Source of the DNA: CAWIVH01 sp963839475
Lineage (GTDB): Bacteria; Acidobacteriota; UBA6911
NCBI GenBank assembly: GCA_963839475.1
Contig: CAWIVH010000020.1
Coordinates: 372,001-436,000 of the forward strand
DNA length: 64,000 bases
Direction of reading: 5' to 3'
Shown one piece after another: positions 18,202 to 27,688 of this stretch (positions within the stretch are counted from its first letter, which is position 1; the number at the start of each line of letters is the position of its first letter). The notes under the pieces were generated by a model. The model saw only the letters and a program-made list of their open reading frames with translations, did no database searches and had not been told where the DNA came from. Both the position numbers and the translations under genes were made by a program.

Positions 18202-19602
18202 ATGCGATATCGCTCGATCGCTTTGGTTTGTCTGATTCTATTTGCTGCTCTGTGCGCGCAGGGACAGGATATCGTTACTGTCCGGCCACGTGAAAGCGAC
18301 GACGTACTCATCAATCCCGGGATGGGATTTATGACTTTTCAGAGGTTCAACGGCGACGCGCTGAATGAGGGCACGAAGTGGACGGAAGGGTATCCGATCG
18401 AATACCAGGAATTCAAAGGCTCGCTGGAGATGAAGGATCATCCATTGACCTCGATTGCCTATTTCCGGATTTATTGGAAATTCATCGAGCCTGAGATGGG
18501 GAAGTACAACTGGCAATTGATCGATACCGCTTTGAAAACCGCCCGTTCGCGTCAGCAGAGCCTGCAGCTTCGCATAGCTCCATACGGTACGGAGGCCACA
18601 AACGATGTCCCGGACTGGTATCGAAATATGCTCGGGGATGAAGGAGGTAAACTGACTGTAAAGAAATGGCGCACCGATCCGGAAGACCCGCGCTACGTCC
18701 GTCATTTCGGGGGCATGATCCGGGAACTGGGAAAACGCTATGACTCTCATCCGGACCTCGAAGGTGTCGACTTGGCGATTGTCGGCGCCTGGGGGGAGGG
18801 GGACAGCTCTCATCTTCTCAGTCAGTCCACACGCGAGGCCCTGATCGACTGCTATGTGGACTCTTTCCGGAAGACCTCGCTCCTCATGCTTCTGACCGAC
18901 GAAAAGACAAACAAGTATGCGCTTTCCCGCAGAGCGGTTGGATGGAGGGTGGATTGCCTGGGCGATATGGGCGGATTCAGCCCGACCTGGTGCCATATGT
19001 ATGACATGTATCCTGAGGCGATCATTCGCTACGGAGTGAAAGATGCCTGGCAAAAAGCGCCGGTTTCCTTCGAGGTCTGCTGGGTGATGCAGCATTGGAA
19101 AGACAAGGGCTGGGATCCGGATTACATCATTGACCAGTCCTTGAAATGGCACATTTCGTCTTTTAACGCCAAATCTTCCGCGGTACCACCAGAATGGTGG
19201 CCGCAGGTCACCCGGTGGCTCAAGAAAATGGGCTACCGGTTCGTGCTTCGCAAGTTCACCTATCCTTCAACCATCCAGTCGCCCGGTATTTTTGAAATCA
19301 CGTCCTGGTGGGAAAACAAGGGTGTTGCCCCCTGCTATCGGAAATACGATCTTGCATTGCGATTAGTGAATGAAAAAAACACGCAGGTGTTTGTCACAGG
19401 GGCGGATGTCAACACGTGGCTGCCGGGCGACAACCTTTTTGACGGCCGGATAGCGGTTCCGGCGAACATCCCGGCAGGGGATTACGAGCTGGAGATCGCC
19501 CTGATCGATGCTGTGACGCAACTGCCTCGCGTGAATCTTGCCATCGAAGGGAAGAAACCATCTGGCTGGTACGGCATGGGAAAGATTCGAATTCAGCCCT
19601 GA
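18202..19602 (+). CDS. DUF4832-family secreted protein, glycoside-hydrolase-like barrel
   Basis: 466 aa with a signal peptide (MRYRSIALVCLILFAALCAQGQ) and AGGTGCC upstream of the ATG. Residues ~30-330 match the DUF4874/DUF4832 plan: the opening DDVLINPGMGFMTFQRFN, then YFRIYWKFIEPEMGKYNW (barrel strand with acidic residue), RIAPYGTEATNDVPDWY, and GVDLAIVGAWGEGDSSH with a Glu placed like a glycosidase acid/base. The last ~120 residues form a beta-sandwich. Substrate unknown; the context of polymer-active proteins suggests glycan cleavage. It is monocistronic and converges with a membrane-protein gene, whose stop lies at the next base. Confidence 0.72.
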   Translation: MRYRSIALVCLILFAALCAQGQDIVTVRPRESDDVLINPGMGFMTFQRFNGDALNEGTKWTEGYPIEYQEFKGSLEMKDHPLTSIAYFRIYWKFIEPEMGKYNWQLIDTALKTARSRQQSLQLRIAPYGTEATNDVPDWYRNMLGDEGGKLTVKKWRTDPEDPRYVRHFGGMIRELGKRYDSHPDLEGVDLAIVGAWGEGDSSHLLSQSTREALIDCYVDSFRKTSLLMLLTDEKTNKYALSRRAVGWRVDCLGDMGGFSPTWCHMYDMYPEAIIRYGVKDAWQKAPVSFEVCWVMQHWKDKGWDPDYIIDQSLKWHISSFNAKSSAVPPEWWPQVTRWLKKMGYRFVLRKFTYPSTIQSPGIFEITSWWENKGVAPCYRKYDLALRLVNEKNTQVFVTGADVNTWLPGDNLFDGRIAVPANIPAGDYELEIALIDAVTQLPRVNLAIEGKKPSGWYGMGKIRIQP

Positions 19603-20427
19603 TCAGAGGGAGATTTTGAGGGGAGCTTTAAGGCCATAGGCAAAAAGCAGCGTAAGAAAGAAATAAACGAAGAGCCAGTGAATCCGCCCGCCGAAAAATG
19701 CCGCCTGGGGGTACTGAATCTCGATCCGATGGATGGGTGAGGAGTCAGGCAGGGGTGGTTCTCCAGGGCTTGACAGCAAATCCAGCCATCGAGTCGAAAC
19801 CCTCGCCGGACTTACTTTGGCAAGCAGCGCCTCCCCGACCAACACCTGCTTTGAAGTAGCAGCGTCTCCTGCCAGAATATGGATGTTCCAGGCTCCCGGT
19901 TTGATCGCCCGAATCCTCCAATCCACCTCGCGGCTTTTCTCGATTCGCAACGGCGGCGTCTCCACCGCAATCGCGGCGCCGTGATCCTGGGGCAGGCTCA
20001 GGGTGTGAAGGGAAGCATTTTCTTTGAGCAGCACTCGAACGATGGCCGATTCCCCCACTTTCAAGGGCCTGTAGCCGAACCATAACTCAAGCTGAAAAAT
20101 CATGACCAGCAGCGGTGCAGCCAGGATCATCAGCGGAAAAAGAGAATAGCGCAGGTAATTGAGGTTGGATGCAAGGATTTCCCGCTGCGCCCTGAACATC
20201 ACCGGCAGGCTGTTTCGAAATAGAGCAAGTTCCAGAAGATGAGCTACAGTCCGGTTCTTTGCGCTCCGGATGCCCTCCTGGTTCGAACTCCAGCGGTAGA
20301 CCAGCAGCACCAGCACGGAGGTCAGCAGCGAAACGGCCGCCATCCCAAACCAGCGATCCAGATTCCGGAACGGAAAAAACAGAACCTCAAAAAACCGCCC
20401 TTCCGCAGAGTTCAATAATTCGATCAT
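19603..20427 (-). CDS. Membrane protein with an Oxa1/EMC3-like N-terminal half
   Basis: 274 aa. A first helix (GMAAVSLLTSVLVLLVYRW) is followed by a basic cytosolic stretch (SAKNRTVAHLLELALFRNS, MFRAQREILASNLNYLRY), then a second helix (FPLMILAAPLLVMIFQLELWF), then a ~110-residue soluble beta-rich domain, and a last helix (WLFVYFFLTLLFAYGLKAPL). A helix, a charged hairpin and a helix pair resemble the EMC3/TMCO1 (DUF106) branch of the YidC/Oxa1 superfamily, with the soluble part on the periplasmic side. The similarity is to pattern only. I cannot assign a function. Confidence 0.5.
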   Translation of the reverse strand: MIELLNSAEGRFFEVLFFPFRNLDRWFGMAAVSLLTSVLVLLVYRWSSNQEGIRSAKNRTVAHLLELALFRNSLPVMFRAQREILASNLNYLRYSLFPLMILAAPLLVMIFQLELWFGYRPLKVGESAIVRVLLKENASLHTLSLPQDHGAAIAVETPPLRIEKSREVDWRIRAIKPGAWNIHILAGDAATSKQVLVGEALLAKVSPARVSTRWLDLLSSPGEPPLPDSSPIHRIEIQYPQAAFFGGRIHWLFVYFFLTLLFAYGLKAPLKISL

Positions 20428-20528
20428 GGTGTTTTTTTCATCGATCTGGTCACTGGTACTATAGCTAAGTTTGCCAGCTCCAAGCCCACCGCCTTTATGC
20501 GCTCAGCTTCCACCTTCTTGACAATGCA

Positions 20529-20654
20529 CGTGGACGTGGACGTAGACCTGGACCTGGTCGTAGTCAAAGGAAATCGCGCGTGTTTTAGCAATAAGGGCAT
20601 TTTATCCCTGATATTGTCTCTGTTTTTTCGTCCAGGTCCAGGCCCACGACCACG
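20529..20654. repeat. Imperfect long inverted repeat of GTGGACGT/CCTGGACC units
   Basis: The left arm at 20529-20557 (CGTGGACGTGGACGTAGACC then TGGACCTGG) is the near inverse of the right arm at 20629-20654. The core CCTGGACCTGG / CCAGGTCCAGG is exact over 11 bp. About 70 bases lie between. The left arm is built from tandem GGACGT-like hexamers. It fills the space between the membrane-protein gene (leftward from 20427) and the ribbon-helix-helix gene. Confidence 0.65.
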
Positions 20655-20686
20655 TTCCCGGGTGGCGTCAGCCGGTAGTGGCTCAG

Positions 20687-20878
20687 TCAGGAGATGTATC
20701 CTAGCCCCTTGAGTTTCTTTTCGATTTCTTCGGCCGAATCCTCCGAGAGAGCTTTATCGAGCACCTTCTCCACGCAGTGAGCCACGAACTCTTCGGTGGA
20801 GGAATAACCAGCTGCCGCTGCAAACTTCGCGGCTCTATCGATCAAGTCTTTATCCAGTTTGATTTTCACGGTACTCAT
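20687..20878 (-). CDS. Small ribbon-helix-helix-like protein
   Basis: 63 aa with AAAGGAG seven bases before the ATG. The start (MSTVKIKLDKDLIDRAAKFA) is a short basic beta strand followed by two helices (AAAAGYSSTEEFVAHCVEKVL), the layout of ribbon-helix-helix proteins such as CopG and ParD. The acidic tail (EDSAEEIEKKLKGLGYIS) is unlike a DNA-binding extension. It begins 18 bases after the third phosphoesterase of the operon and is probably co-transcribed with it. It could regulate the operon. No toxin partner lies next to it. Confidence 0.7.
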   Translation of the reverse strand: MSTVKIKLDKDLIDRAAKFAAAAGYSSTEEFVAHCVEKVLDKALSEDSAEEIEKKLKGLGYIS

Positions 20879-20896
20879 CGCGCTCCTTTCTTTAAG

Positions 20897-22885
20897 TCAA
20901 AGGATATTTCTGCCCACCATTTCAGGCGGAACCGGGATGTCGAATTCCTTGAGAAGGGTTGCCGTCAGGTCACAGAGCGTCGGATTTGCCAGCCTGATCT
21001 TCCTGTTGGTGAGCAGAATCCCAGGCAGAAACTGAGGATCCATGCAGTGATCCGCACCCCATTTTTCATCGTTATTTTCCATGACATTCCGTGGAATCTT
21101 TCCAAGGGGAGTGGCCCATGAAGCGCGATAACCTTTATTGTATCCAATGATGATGTCGGGCGCATGCGTCACTTCATTCCCGTGGTATACCTGCCGGGCT
21201 TTATAGGCCCGGGTAATTACTTTTTCACCAGTGGAGAAATCAATGATTTCCTCCAGCCTGCGCGCCAGTTCGTCGATCAACGCCTCCTTCTCCGAACCCG
21301 CCGGGACGATCCCCATCCCTTCCCGCCCTTTTTCGTTGATGTAAAGAGCATTCAGTCCGAGCGCGTAAGCCCTGGTGCGGCTCCAGTCGGTATTGGAGTG
21401 ATATTCCGCCTGGTCCTGCAAAGTCGAGTCCGACACGCGCAAATACCCGTTCTGCAAAAGCCATGTGTTCAGGTTCAAAGCGCGGCGGAAGGGCATGAAG
21501 CCGTGGTCCGACATCACGATCAAAAGCGTCTCGCGGTCCGCTTTGGCCAAAGCAGAAGCCAGCACATCGTCCATCTCTTGATACACCCGTTCGATGATCC
21601 GCCCGTGATCACTGGAAAAGATAAGGTGGTCGGGCGGGCGCGCCGGGTCCCAGTCGGGCATGAACATGTGCTGCCGCTGATCTGTGCTGGAGAAGTAGTG
21701 GAACCAGAGGCCGGAGTCGAATCGCTCCAACTCATAATGGAAGAGCTTCCTGCTTTCCGCCAGGATGGACTCGTCCTGCGCGAGAAACTCACCCTCGTTC
21801 AACACCCCTTGATCCAGTGCCTTGGTGTCCGCCGGAAGCCCTTTGGTCGAGAAGGGCCCGATGGCGTCGGCGAGTTCCCTGGAAAAACCATCAGGTGTTG
21901 AGATCGGGAGCGCAGGAAACGAAGGATCAATATTGATTGGCGAGACATAGAGCATGAATTCCGGATGTGCCTGTTTCAGATAAAAGCGGCAGATGCCATA
22001 AACAGATTGCGTTGGCACGAGACGGAAATGAATGCGTTTCCAATCGCTCCATTCCCCCTCCCTGAGAAGGAATTCGCTCTCCTGAAGGGCCACCTTGATG
22101 ACCGGATTCTCGGGATCCACATAGGCCTTGAATCGGACGGTTGCAGGTGGAGAGTTTTTCCTGAAACTGTTGCCGGGTCCCGTCAACTCCATTTCAGCCA
22201 CATGATTTTCCAGCCTTACCGGAATGGTGCTGCCGCCGCCCTGGTCCGATTGTGCCTCCCAGGCCGTCGTCGTATAAAAGCTGAACATTCCGTAAGTCCC
22301 AAGGATATCCGGCGTTCCCATCCCCGCAAGCGTCCTTTGCGTACTTGCAGCGGGAGGAAAATTGGACGGGATTTGCATGATGGTCGCGGGGATATCGTAA
22401 TCCTCCAGAATCTGCCAGAACGCCCTTCCCTTTCTTAATAACTCGGTTTTCCCGGCCGAAACCGGCAAAACATAATCGCCGATGGTGATTTTTTTGTCGC
22501 CTGCAACAACGCGCGAAGTCGAAAGGTACGGCGTGTAGTCCGCCGGATTCCGATGAATGAAATCGAAAATGCCATGGCCTCCAGGATCCATTCCTGTGAT
22601 GAAATTGGACCAAGCAACCGGGCTCTGGGGCGGAAGGCTCGTATTGAGACGCTGGTAATCCCCGCTTTCTTTCAGCCTTCGAAAGGCCGGCATCTTACCC
22701 AGGCTGATGAGCAGGTCGAGAATTTTGGGGTCCATCCCGTCAAAGCCGAGCACTATCACCTTCCTTGGCACCCGGCGATGTGACAGATTCCGGACTATGG
22801 AATTGCAGTTTCCATGAGTCAGTGCCACTGCCCCTGCTGCCGCTGCTCTCGTCAGCAGATCACGTCGCGTTATCGGGAGTTTCAT
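20897..22885 (-). CDS. Exported type I phosphodiesterase/nucleotide-pyrophosphatase-like protein (third of three)
   Basis: 662 aa. The N-terminus MKLPITRRDLLTRAAAAGAV is a twin-arginine signal; THGNC further on could serve as a lipobox. Alkaline-phosphatase-superfamily motifs: metal Asp in VIVLGFDGMDP, nucleophile region PPQSPVAWSNFITGMDPGGH (Ser), FSSTDQRQHMF, and VMSDHGFMPFRRALNLNTWL; the last metal site is GADHCMDPQFLPGILL. Members cleave phosphodiesters or transfer phospho groups. The start codon overlaps the stop of the preceding paralogue (ATGA), which shows translational coupling. Substrate unknown; the upstream sulfate-activation genes suggest sulfated or phosphorylated glycans. Confidence 0.8.
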   Translation of the reverse strand: MKLPITRRDLLTRAAAAGAVALTHGNCNSIVRNLSHRRVPRKVIVLGFDGMDPKILDLLISLGKMPAFRRLKESGDYQRLNTSLPPQSPVAWSNFITGMDPGGHGIFDFIHRNPADYTPYLSTSRVVAGDKKITIGDYVLPVSAGKTELLRKGRAFWQILEDYDIPATIMQIPSNFPPAASTQRTLAGMGTPDILGTYGMFSFYTTTAWEAQSDQGGGSTIPVRLENHVAEMELTGPGNSFRKNSPPATVRFKAYVDPENPVIKVALQESEFLLREGEWSDWKRIHFRLVPTQSVYGICRFYLKQAHPEFMLYVSPINIDPSFPALPISTPDGFSRELADAIGPFSTKGLPADTKALDQGVLNEGEFLAQDESILAESRKLFHYELERFDSGLWFHYFSSTDQRQHMFMPDWDPARPPDHLIFSSDHGRIIERVYQEMDDVLASALAKADRETLLIVMSDHGFMPFRRALNLNTWLLQNGYLRVSDSTLQDQAEYHSNTDWSRTRAYALGLNALYINEKGREGMGIVPAGSEKEALIDELARRLEEIIDFSTGEKVITRAYKARQVYHGNEVTHAPDIIIGYNKGYRASWATPLGKIPRNVMENNDEKWGADHCMDPQFLPGILLTNRKIRLANPTLCDLTATLLKEFDIPVPPEMVGRNIL

Positions 22886-25023
22886 CCGCCGTTCCCCCGT
22901 CCGGACTGCTCTGTGCCATTCTCAATCAGCACGCGCCCATCCATGTAACCTGGCACCGGAATGCCGAAGAGGCTGAGTGCGGTCGGGGCGATGTCCCAGA
23001 TTGCGGGAGAATCCTTGGTCAGCTTCCGGCTGCTGAAAAGGACGCCTGGCACCGTCTCGGGATCGATGCAGTGGTCTCCGCTCCAGGCTTTCCGGTTATC
23101 GCCAAATACCTCGCCGGCGGCCTTCCCCTTCACTGAATCCCAGGATGCCCGGAAGCCTTCACTGTATCCGATTACCAGGTCGGGGGCGTTGTCCTTGTAT
23201 GGCCCGTTGAATATATCGTCCCTGTCGAACACGTTGCGGATCGCCCGGGTCCCGATCTCACTGTCTTCCAGTCGAGACAGTTTTTCGGCGATCTCCTTTT
23301 TCAACGCCCTGGCCTCCACCCCTCCGGTTACAATGCCGTGGGCCTCACGCCCTTTCAGATTGAGATAAATCCCTCCCAGTCCGAGGGCATAGGCTCTGGT
23401 TCGTGTCCAGTCGGCATTACAGAGCCAGTTGCCGCTTTCCGTAGCGCCATCCTTCAGAACCAGGTAGCCGTTATTCATCAGCCACGCGTTCAGATTCACC
23501 CCTCTGCGGAATGATTTGAAGCCGTGGTCCGACATGACCAATAGAACACTATTACTGTCGAGTTTCGCCTGGGTCCGGCCGATCATTCCATCCATGCGGG
23601 CATAGAGATCCTCGATGACGTTAGCCCCCATGGTACAGTTGCCCGCTTTTAAGGCCGGATGACCAGGGTCCAGATAGCGAAAGAACATGTGCTGAATGCT
23701 GTCCGTAGTCTCGAACACACAGGCAACGACACCCACCCTGGTTTTGGATAAGGCGTTAAAAAAAATCCGCTCCCATTCATCGTGGTAGGCATAGGCAAGA
23801 TCGAGAAAGGCGCGCTCGGAAATGACACCTTCGTTGAGAGCCCAGGTATCGTTTGCCAGCCCGAGAGTGACGAACCTGCCCAGCAATTTAGAAAGATAAA
23901 TGGAATAATAAAAGGGATGAGATATGGGCAAAGCCGGTTTCTCGGGGTCCATATTTAGGGGAGTGAGATACATCTCGAAATGCGGGGTGATGGATGAAAT
24001 CAGAAACCGGCAGATGCAGCATATTTTTACTCCTAATCCGGGCCTGAACGTCAGCCGGATCCAAGGCGAGATCTCACCTTTTTTCAGGAGAAACTTCTGA
24101 TCATTCACATCAAGACGGGCACTCTCCTGTTCCCCGAGGATGGTAATCTCGAGAGGGATTCGCATCTCGGACGACTTCTTGAGCAGAGTGTTCTCAGGAC
24201 CCGATACATGGCTTTTGATGCGTCCGTTGATGATTTCGACAGGAATGGTGCAACCACCTTCCAACGACTGCCCTGCTTCGGGCCGGGATGAGTAGAAGGA
24301 AAACGTACCCTGACTTCCCTTCAGGTCCGGAGTGCACATCCCGGAGAGAATATGTCCCCTGAACCTTTCCGGCGGGAATGTAATCGGGACGCGCAAAATG
24401 GTACTGAAAATCCCGTGGTCGCCGAGGATCTTCCAGAAAGGCACACTCTTGCGCAGCCCGGTGATCTGCGGTTTTGAGAGGGGCACTCGGTACTTACCGA
24501 ACGGAAGTACTTTCCGGGGACGATCGATCCGGGCTGAAGACAGCAAGGGCAGGTAGTTTCTGGGGTCACGGCTGAGAAAATCGTATATGTTGTGTTTGGA
24601 CGGCTGGGTACCGGTCATGAAGGAGGACCAGGCGACCGGGGATATCGATGGAGTCGTGGTTTTCAGGCGCGTGAAGCCTCCCATTGCCCTCATCCGCGCG
24701 AGGTTCGGCATTTTGCCTTCGTTCATATACTTTTCAGCAAGGACCGGATCCAGTCCATCCAGTCCCACGATGACGAGGCGGTCGATGGACCGTTTGCTGC
24801 CGCTCCTCTTCCCGCGGATGGCCCAGTAAATCATGCGGAATGGCCAGGCGAGCAGGGAAAAGAGCGCAAGCAGAATGGCTCCCGCCAGTACGAGGAATGA
24901 AGATAGGAACGCGAATCCCGCACCCGGGCCGACATAGGCGTGAAGGGGAACAGCAGCCAGAAGCATCAGGCCCGCCGCTCCTGGAATAGCCCGAATCGGA
25001 GTCCGGAGCCCTTCTCTGCTCAT
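22882..25023 (-). CDS. Membrane-anchored phosphodiesterase/nucleotide-pyrophosphatase-like protein (second of three)
   Basis: 713 aa. An N-terminal region with two helices (PGAAGLMLLAAVPLHAYVG and FAFLSSFLVLAGAILLALFS) precedes the catalytic part, which begins RLVIVGLDGLDPVLAEKY. The motifs match the next gene almost step for step: SISPVAWSSFMTGTQPSKH, FETTDSIQHMFFRYLDPGH, VMSDHGFKSFRRGVNLNAWL and GDHCIDPETVPGVLF. The enzyme is larger than its Tat-exported neighbour because of the anchor. It overlaps both neighbours by 4 bases (ATGA), so the three phosphoesterases are made together. They probably handle successive or alternative polymer steps. Confidence 0.8.
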   Translation of the reverse strand: MSREGLRTPIRAIPGAAGLMLLAAVPLHAYVGPGAGFAFLSSFLVLAGAILLALFSLLAWPFRMIYWAIRGKRSGSKRSIDRLVIVGLDGLDPVLAEKYMNEGKMPNLARMRAMGGFTRLKTTTPSISPVAWSSFMTGTQPSKHNIYDFLSRDPRNYLPLLSSARIDRPRKVLPFGKYRVPLSKPQITGLRKSVPFWKILGDHGIFSTILRVPITFPPERFRGHILSGMCTPDLKGSQGTFSFYSSRPEAGQSLEGGCTIPVEIINGRIKSHVSGPENTLLKKSSEMRIPLEITILGEQESARLDVNDQKFLLKKGEISPWIRLTFRPGLGVKICCICRFLISSITPHFEMYLTPLNMDPEKPALPISHPFYYSIYLSKLLGRFVTLGLANDTWALNEGVISERAFLDLAYAYHDEWERIFFNALSKTRVGVVACVFETTDSIQHMFFRYLDPGHPALKAGNCTMGANVIEDLYARMDGMIGRTQAKLDSNSVLLVMSDHGFKSFRRGVNLNAWLMNNGYLVLKDGATESGNWLCNADWTRTRAYALGLGGIYLNLKGREAHGIVTGGVEARALKKEIAEKLSRLEDSEIGTRAIRNVFDRDDIFNGPYKDNAPDLVIGYSEGFRASWDSVKGKAAGEVFGDNRKAWSGDHCIDPETVPGVLFSSRKLTKDSPAIWDIAPTALSLFGIPVPGYMDGRVLIENGTEQSGRGNGG

Positions 25024-26312
25024 GCGAAATCTCCCAGGATAAAGCCGGCAACGTTGGAGATCGATAGATCGGCGGGACAGGGCTTCGCCATCCAGAGAAA
25101 AGCATCGTCCCAGGTATGCATGCCCTGGAGGTCTGTGCGGCCAAATATCTCATGGCTGCCCAGCGAGCCTTTCATGTCGAAACCGTTTTGAGCGAGCACT
25201 ATCAGATCAGGCCCCCTGAAGGCGCATGGGCCTGAATAAATCTCATCCGCATCGAAAACTTCCCTGACCACACTCCTCCCCTCGAAATCGAGGTTTTTCA
25301 AGGCGGCAGATATCTCGGCTTTCAAAGCATTCTTTTCCTGCTTCTCCACGGTTCCGCGTGGAAAGCGGCCTTTGAGATTCAGGTAAATCCGGTTCGGATC
25401 GAGGGCAAAAGCCCGAGTGCCGGGCGCCAGATCCGCCAATCGTTGTGGCACCGATGGATCGAACTTCAGGTACCCGGATTTTTCCAGCCATGTATTCAGG
25501 TAAACTTCCTGTTCGATTCCGGTGAAGCCATGATCAGAAAGTAAATAAAGCCCCCTGAGGTCGCCGGTTAATTGCCTGTATTTTCCGACGATTCGATCGA
25601 TCAGGCCATCCACTTTACGATAGTAGTCCAGGAATCTTGCGTGTCCGGGATGGCCGGGATCGTCCAGGGCGTTCCAGAAATAATGGTGCAGACGGTCGGT
25701 CCCCGTCACCACGAACTCGAAAAAGTCCCAGTTCTGATTCCAAAAATATTCGAGCGCCTTTTCTCCAGCCTCCAGGTTGGAAAAAAGTTCCTTCCAGAAA
25801 AAAGCGGGATCTCGCCGAGCCCTTTCTGTATCGATGTCGATCCGATAATTCATCCGCTCCAGGGCTGCTAGATTGGACAATGGATAGACCGCTTTGGCAA
25901 GTTCGATCGCCACAAAGCCGGAAACGAGCGCCCCGTCGATTTTTCTGGCTGGATACGTGGAAGGCTGGTTAATGACGATGCTTTTGAATCCCCTGGCACC
26001 AAGCCGGTCCCAGAGGGTTGGGACTTTCAGATCCAGGAAGTTGGGAAAACGAATACGGTAGGATCGCTCAAAAAAATCGGTGAAGCCGAAAATGCCATGC
26101 TCCCCGGGATTCGCGCCGGCCATGAAACTCGTCCAGCTTACCGAGGACACCTCCGGCAAGCTGGCTTTCATGGCATACAGAAATCCTTCCTCCATCAGTC
26201 GATTCACCGCGGGCATGATGCCGTCCGCGGCAAGCCGGCGAAGCAGGCCGATCGGAACTCCATCCAGGCCAATAACGCAGGCTCGTTTCTTGTTGAGCGA
26301 GGAATAAGTCAT
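25020..26312 (-). CDS. Phosphodiesterase/nucleotide-pyrophosphatase-like protein, cytoplasmic form (first of three)
   Basis: 430 aa, shorter than its two downstream paralogues and without a signal peptide or helix. It opens KKRACVIGLDGVPIGLLRRL, with nucleophile region LPEVSSVSWTSFMAGANPGEH, then VTGTDRLHHYFWNALDDPGH and LLSDHGFTGIEQEVYLNTWL. These are the metal and nucleophile segments of the alkaline phosphatase superfamily. It lies 128 bases after cysN and overlaps the next paralogue by 4 bases. The set has one likely cytosolic, one membrane and one exported copy, so the same kind of bond may be handled in different compartments. Confidence 0.8.
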   Translation of the reverse strand: MTYSSLNKKRACVIGLDGVPIGLLRRLAADGIMPAVNRLMEEGFLYAMKASLPEVSSVSWTSFMAGANPGEHGIFGFTDFFERSYRIRFPNFLDLKVPTLWDRLGARGFKSIVINQPSTYPARKIDGALVSGFVAIELAKAVYPLSNLAALERMNYRIDIDTERARRDPAFFWKELFSNLEAGEKALEYFWNQNWDFFEFVVTGTDRLHHYFWNALDDPGHPGHARFLDYYRKVDGLIDRIVGKYRQLTGDLRGLYLLSDHGFTGIEQEVYLNTWLEKSGYLKFDPSVPQRLADLAPGTRAFALDPNRIYLNLKGRFPRGTVEKQEKNALKAEISAALKNLDFEGRSVVREVFDADEIYSGPCAFRGPDLIVLAQNGFDMKGSLGSHEIFGRTDLQGMHTWDDAFLWMAKPCPADLSISNVAGFILGDFA

Positions 26313-26440
26313 GCGGAAATCCTAAACCGGACCATGAAGAAACCGAAGCTCATTTATTGCCTGTCATGGCAGATGCCCTAAACCTGGCAGGAACCGAAAA
26401 GGAAGGTTTCACCATGGCATTCGACGAGAGGTGAGCCTAC

Positions 26441-27688
26441 TTAGCGAGGCAACGATTCCGTGACGATTCCGCCGGCCACAATGTCGAGGTCCCGGGACAG
26501 GACAAACCTGCCGAGTTCGGGGATAAAACTGAACTGCTCCGCGACGAAATTCTGTGCGGCGCTAATACGAACCTCCGCTACCTCAGCTTCGAGGATCATA
26601 TCCGGGGATTCTTCTATTGGTTCAAGTGTGGAGGCATCGATCTTTCTCTCGATTTTGAGATCCACTGGGATTTCCTGGGTAGCGAGGCGCAACCGAAGCC
26701 TTTCTCCGGATCGGAACGGCCGATTGGACATCCAGAAAATATTCCCCCGGATGGCTTGGGTCACCGCCGGCCTTTGATCTTCCGCGCACACCACCGCGCC
26801 GCGAACAGCGGACACAGGGTCTTCCAGCGTTATGCCCGTGCTTTCCCCGGCTTCTGCAGCCTCCCGTTCCTGCCAAAGCATTTCGATTGAATGGACGGTC
26901 GACTTCTCACCCGACGGATGGAAAACGACCGCTTCTCCCCGGCGGAGCCTCCCCGATTCAATCCGTCCCACCAGGATGATTTTCTGCTTTATTTCATAGA
27001 CATCCTGGATCGGAAAGCGGAGGGGACGATCGATATATTCTTCACTGGGGCGCAGGCCATCCAGACCTTCGAGAACAGTGGGGCCTTCATACCAGGACAT
27101 GTGGCTTGAGGCAAAAGCAACGTTGTCCCCTTGCCGGGCTGAAATAGGAATGGTCCAGACCGGTGTCAAGCCGATGGAAGACAGGATCGATAACAGCTCT
27201 TGTCTTAACGTATCGAACCGACTTTGGGAAAACCCGATGATGTCCATTTTGTTAATAACGGCTATCACCTGTTCCAAACCGAGCATTTTCAGGACATATG
27301 CATGCCGCCGGGTTTGTTCCCGCACTCCTTCCGCAGCATCGACAATCAGGATGGCAGCTTCAGCCTGAGACGCCCCGGTGATCATGTTCCGCATAAACTC
27401 TTTGTGGCCCGGCGCGTCGATAATTACGTATCGCCTTTTCCCGGTCGCAAAGTAGGTTTGGGCGGTGTCGATGGTTATCCCGCGTGATCGCTCCTCTTCG
27501 AGATGATCCATGACAAAACCGAATTCCAAGGGTCGGCCCAATTCTTCACTGGAACGCCGCACTTCGGCGATTTTCTCCTCGGGGAGGCTTTCGGTATCGA
27601 AGAGAAGGCGCCCTACCAGGGTGGACTTTCCGTGGTCAACGTGGCCGACAATGACGAATCTCAAATGTTCCTGCATAAGGCTGATCAC
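26441..27688 (-). CDS. cysN: Sulfate adenylyltransferase subunit 1 (GTPase), CysN-like
   Basis: About 415 aa. The GTPase motifs are present: P-loop GHVDHGKST, DAPGHKEFMRNMITGAS and NKMD. With CysD it makes adenosine 5'-phosphosulfate from ATP and sulfate, with GTP hydrolysis driving the reaction. It lacks a fused CysC kinase domain, and its P-loop reads GHVDHGKS rather than the GSVDDGKS of E. coli CysN; such a variant is common in non-enteric CysN. The start could be the GTG at 27688, which overlaps the cysD stop (GTGA), or the ATG at 27676. No APS kinase, APS reductase or PAPS reductase gene follows. Confidence 0.86.
   Translation of the reverse strand: MISLMQEHLRFVIVGHVDHGKSTLVGRLLFDTESLPEEKIAEVRRSSEELGRPLEFGFVMDHLEEERSRGITIDTAQTYFATGKRRYVIIDAPGHKEFMRNMITGASQAEAAILIVDAAEGVREQTRRHAYVLKMLGLEQVIAVINKMDIIGFSQSRFDTLRQELLSILSSIGLTPVWTIPISARQGDNVAFASSHMSWYEGPTVLEGLDGLRPSEEYIDRPLRFPIQDVYEIKQKIILVGRIESGRLRRGEAVVFHPSGEKSTVHSIEMLWQEREAAEAGESTGITLEDPVSAVRGAVVCAEDQRPAVTQAIRGNIFWMSNRPFRSGERLRLRLATQEIPVDLKIERKIDASTLEPIEESPDMILEAEVAEVRISAAQNFVAEQFSFIPELGRFVLSRDLDIVAGGIVTESLPR

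Noticed and set aside
21164..21901. A 245-codon plus-strand frame opposite the third phosphodiesterase
   Set aside because: Antisense shadow without motifs.
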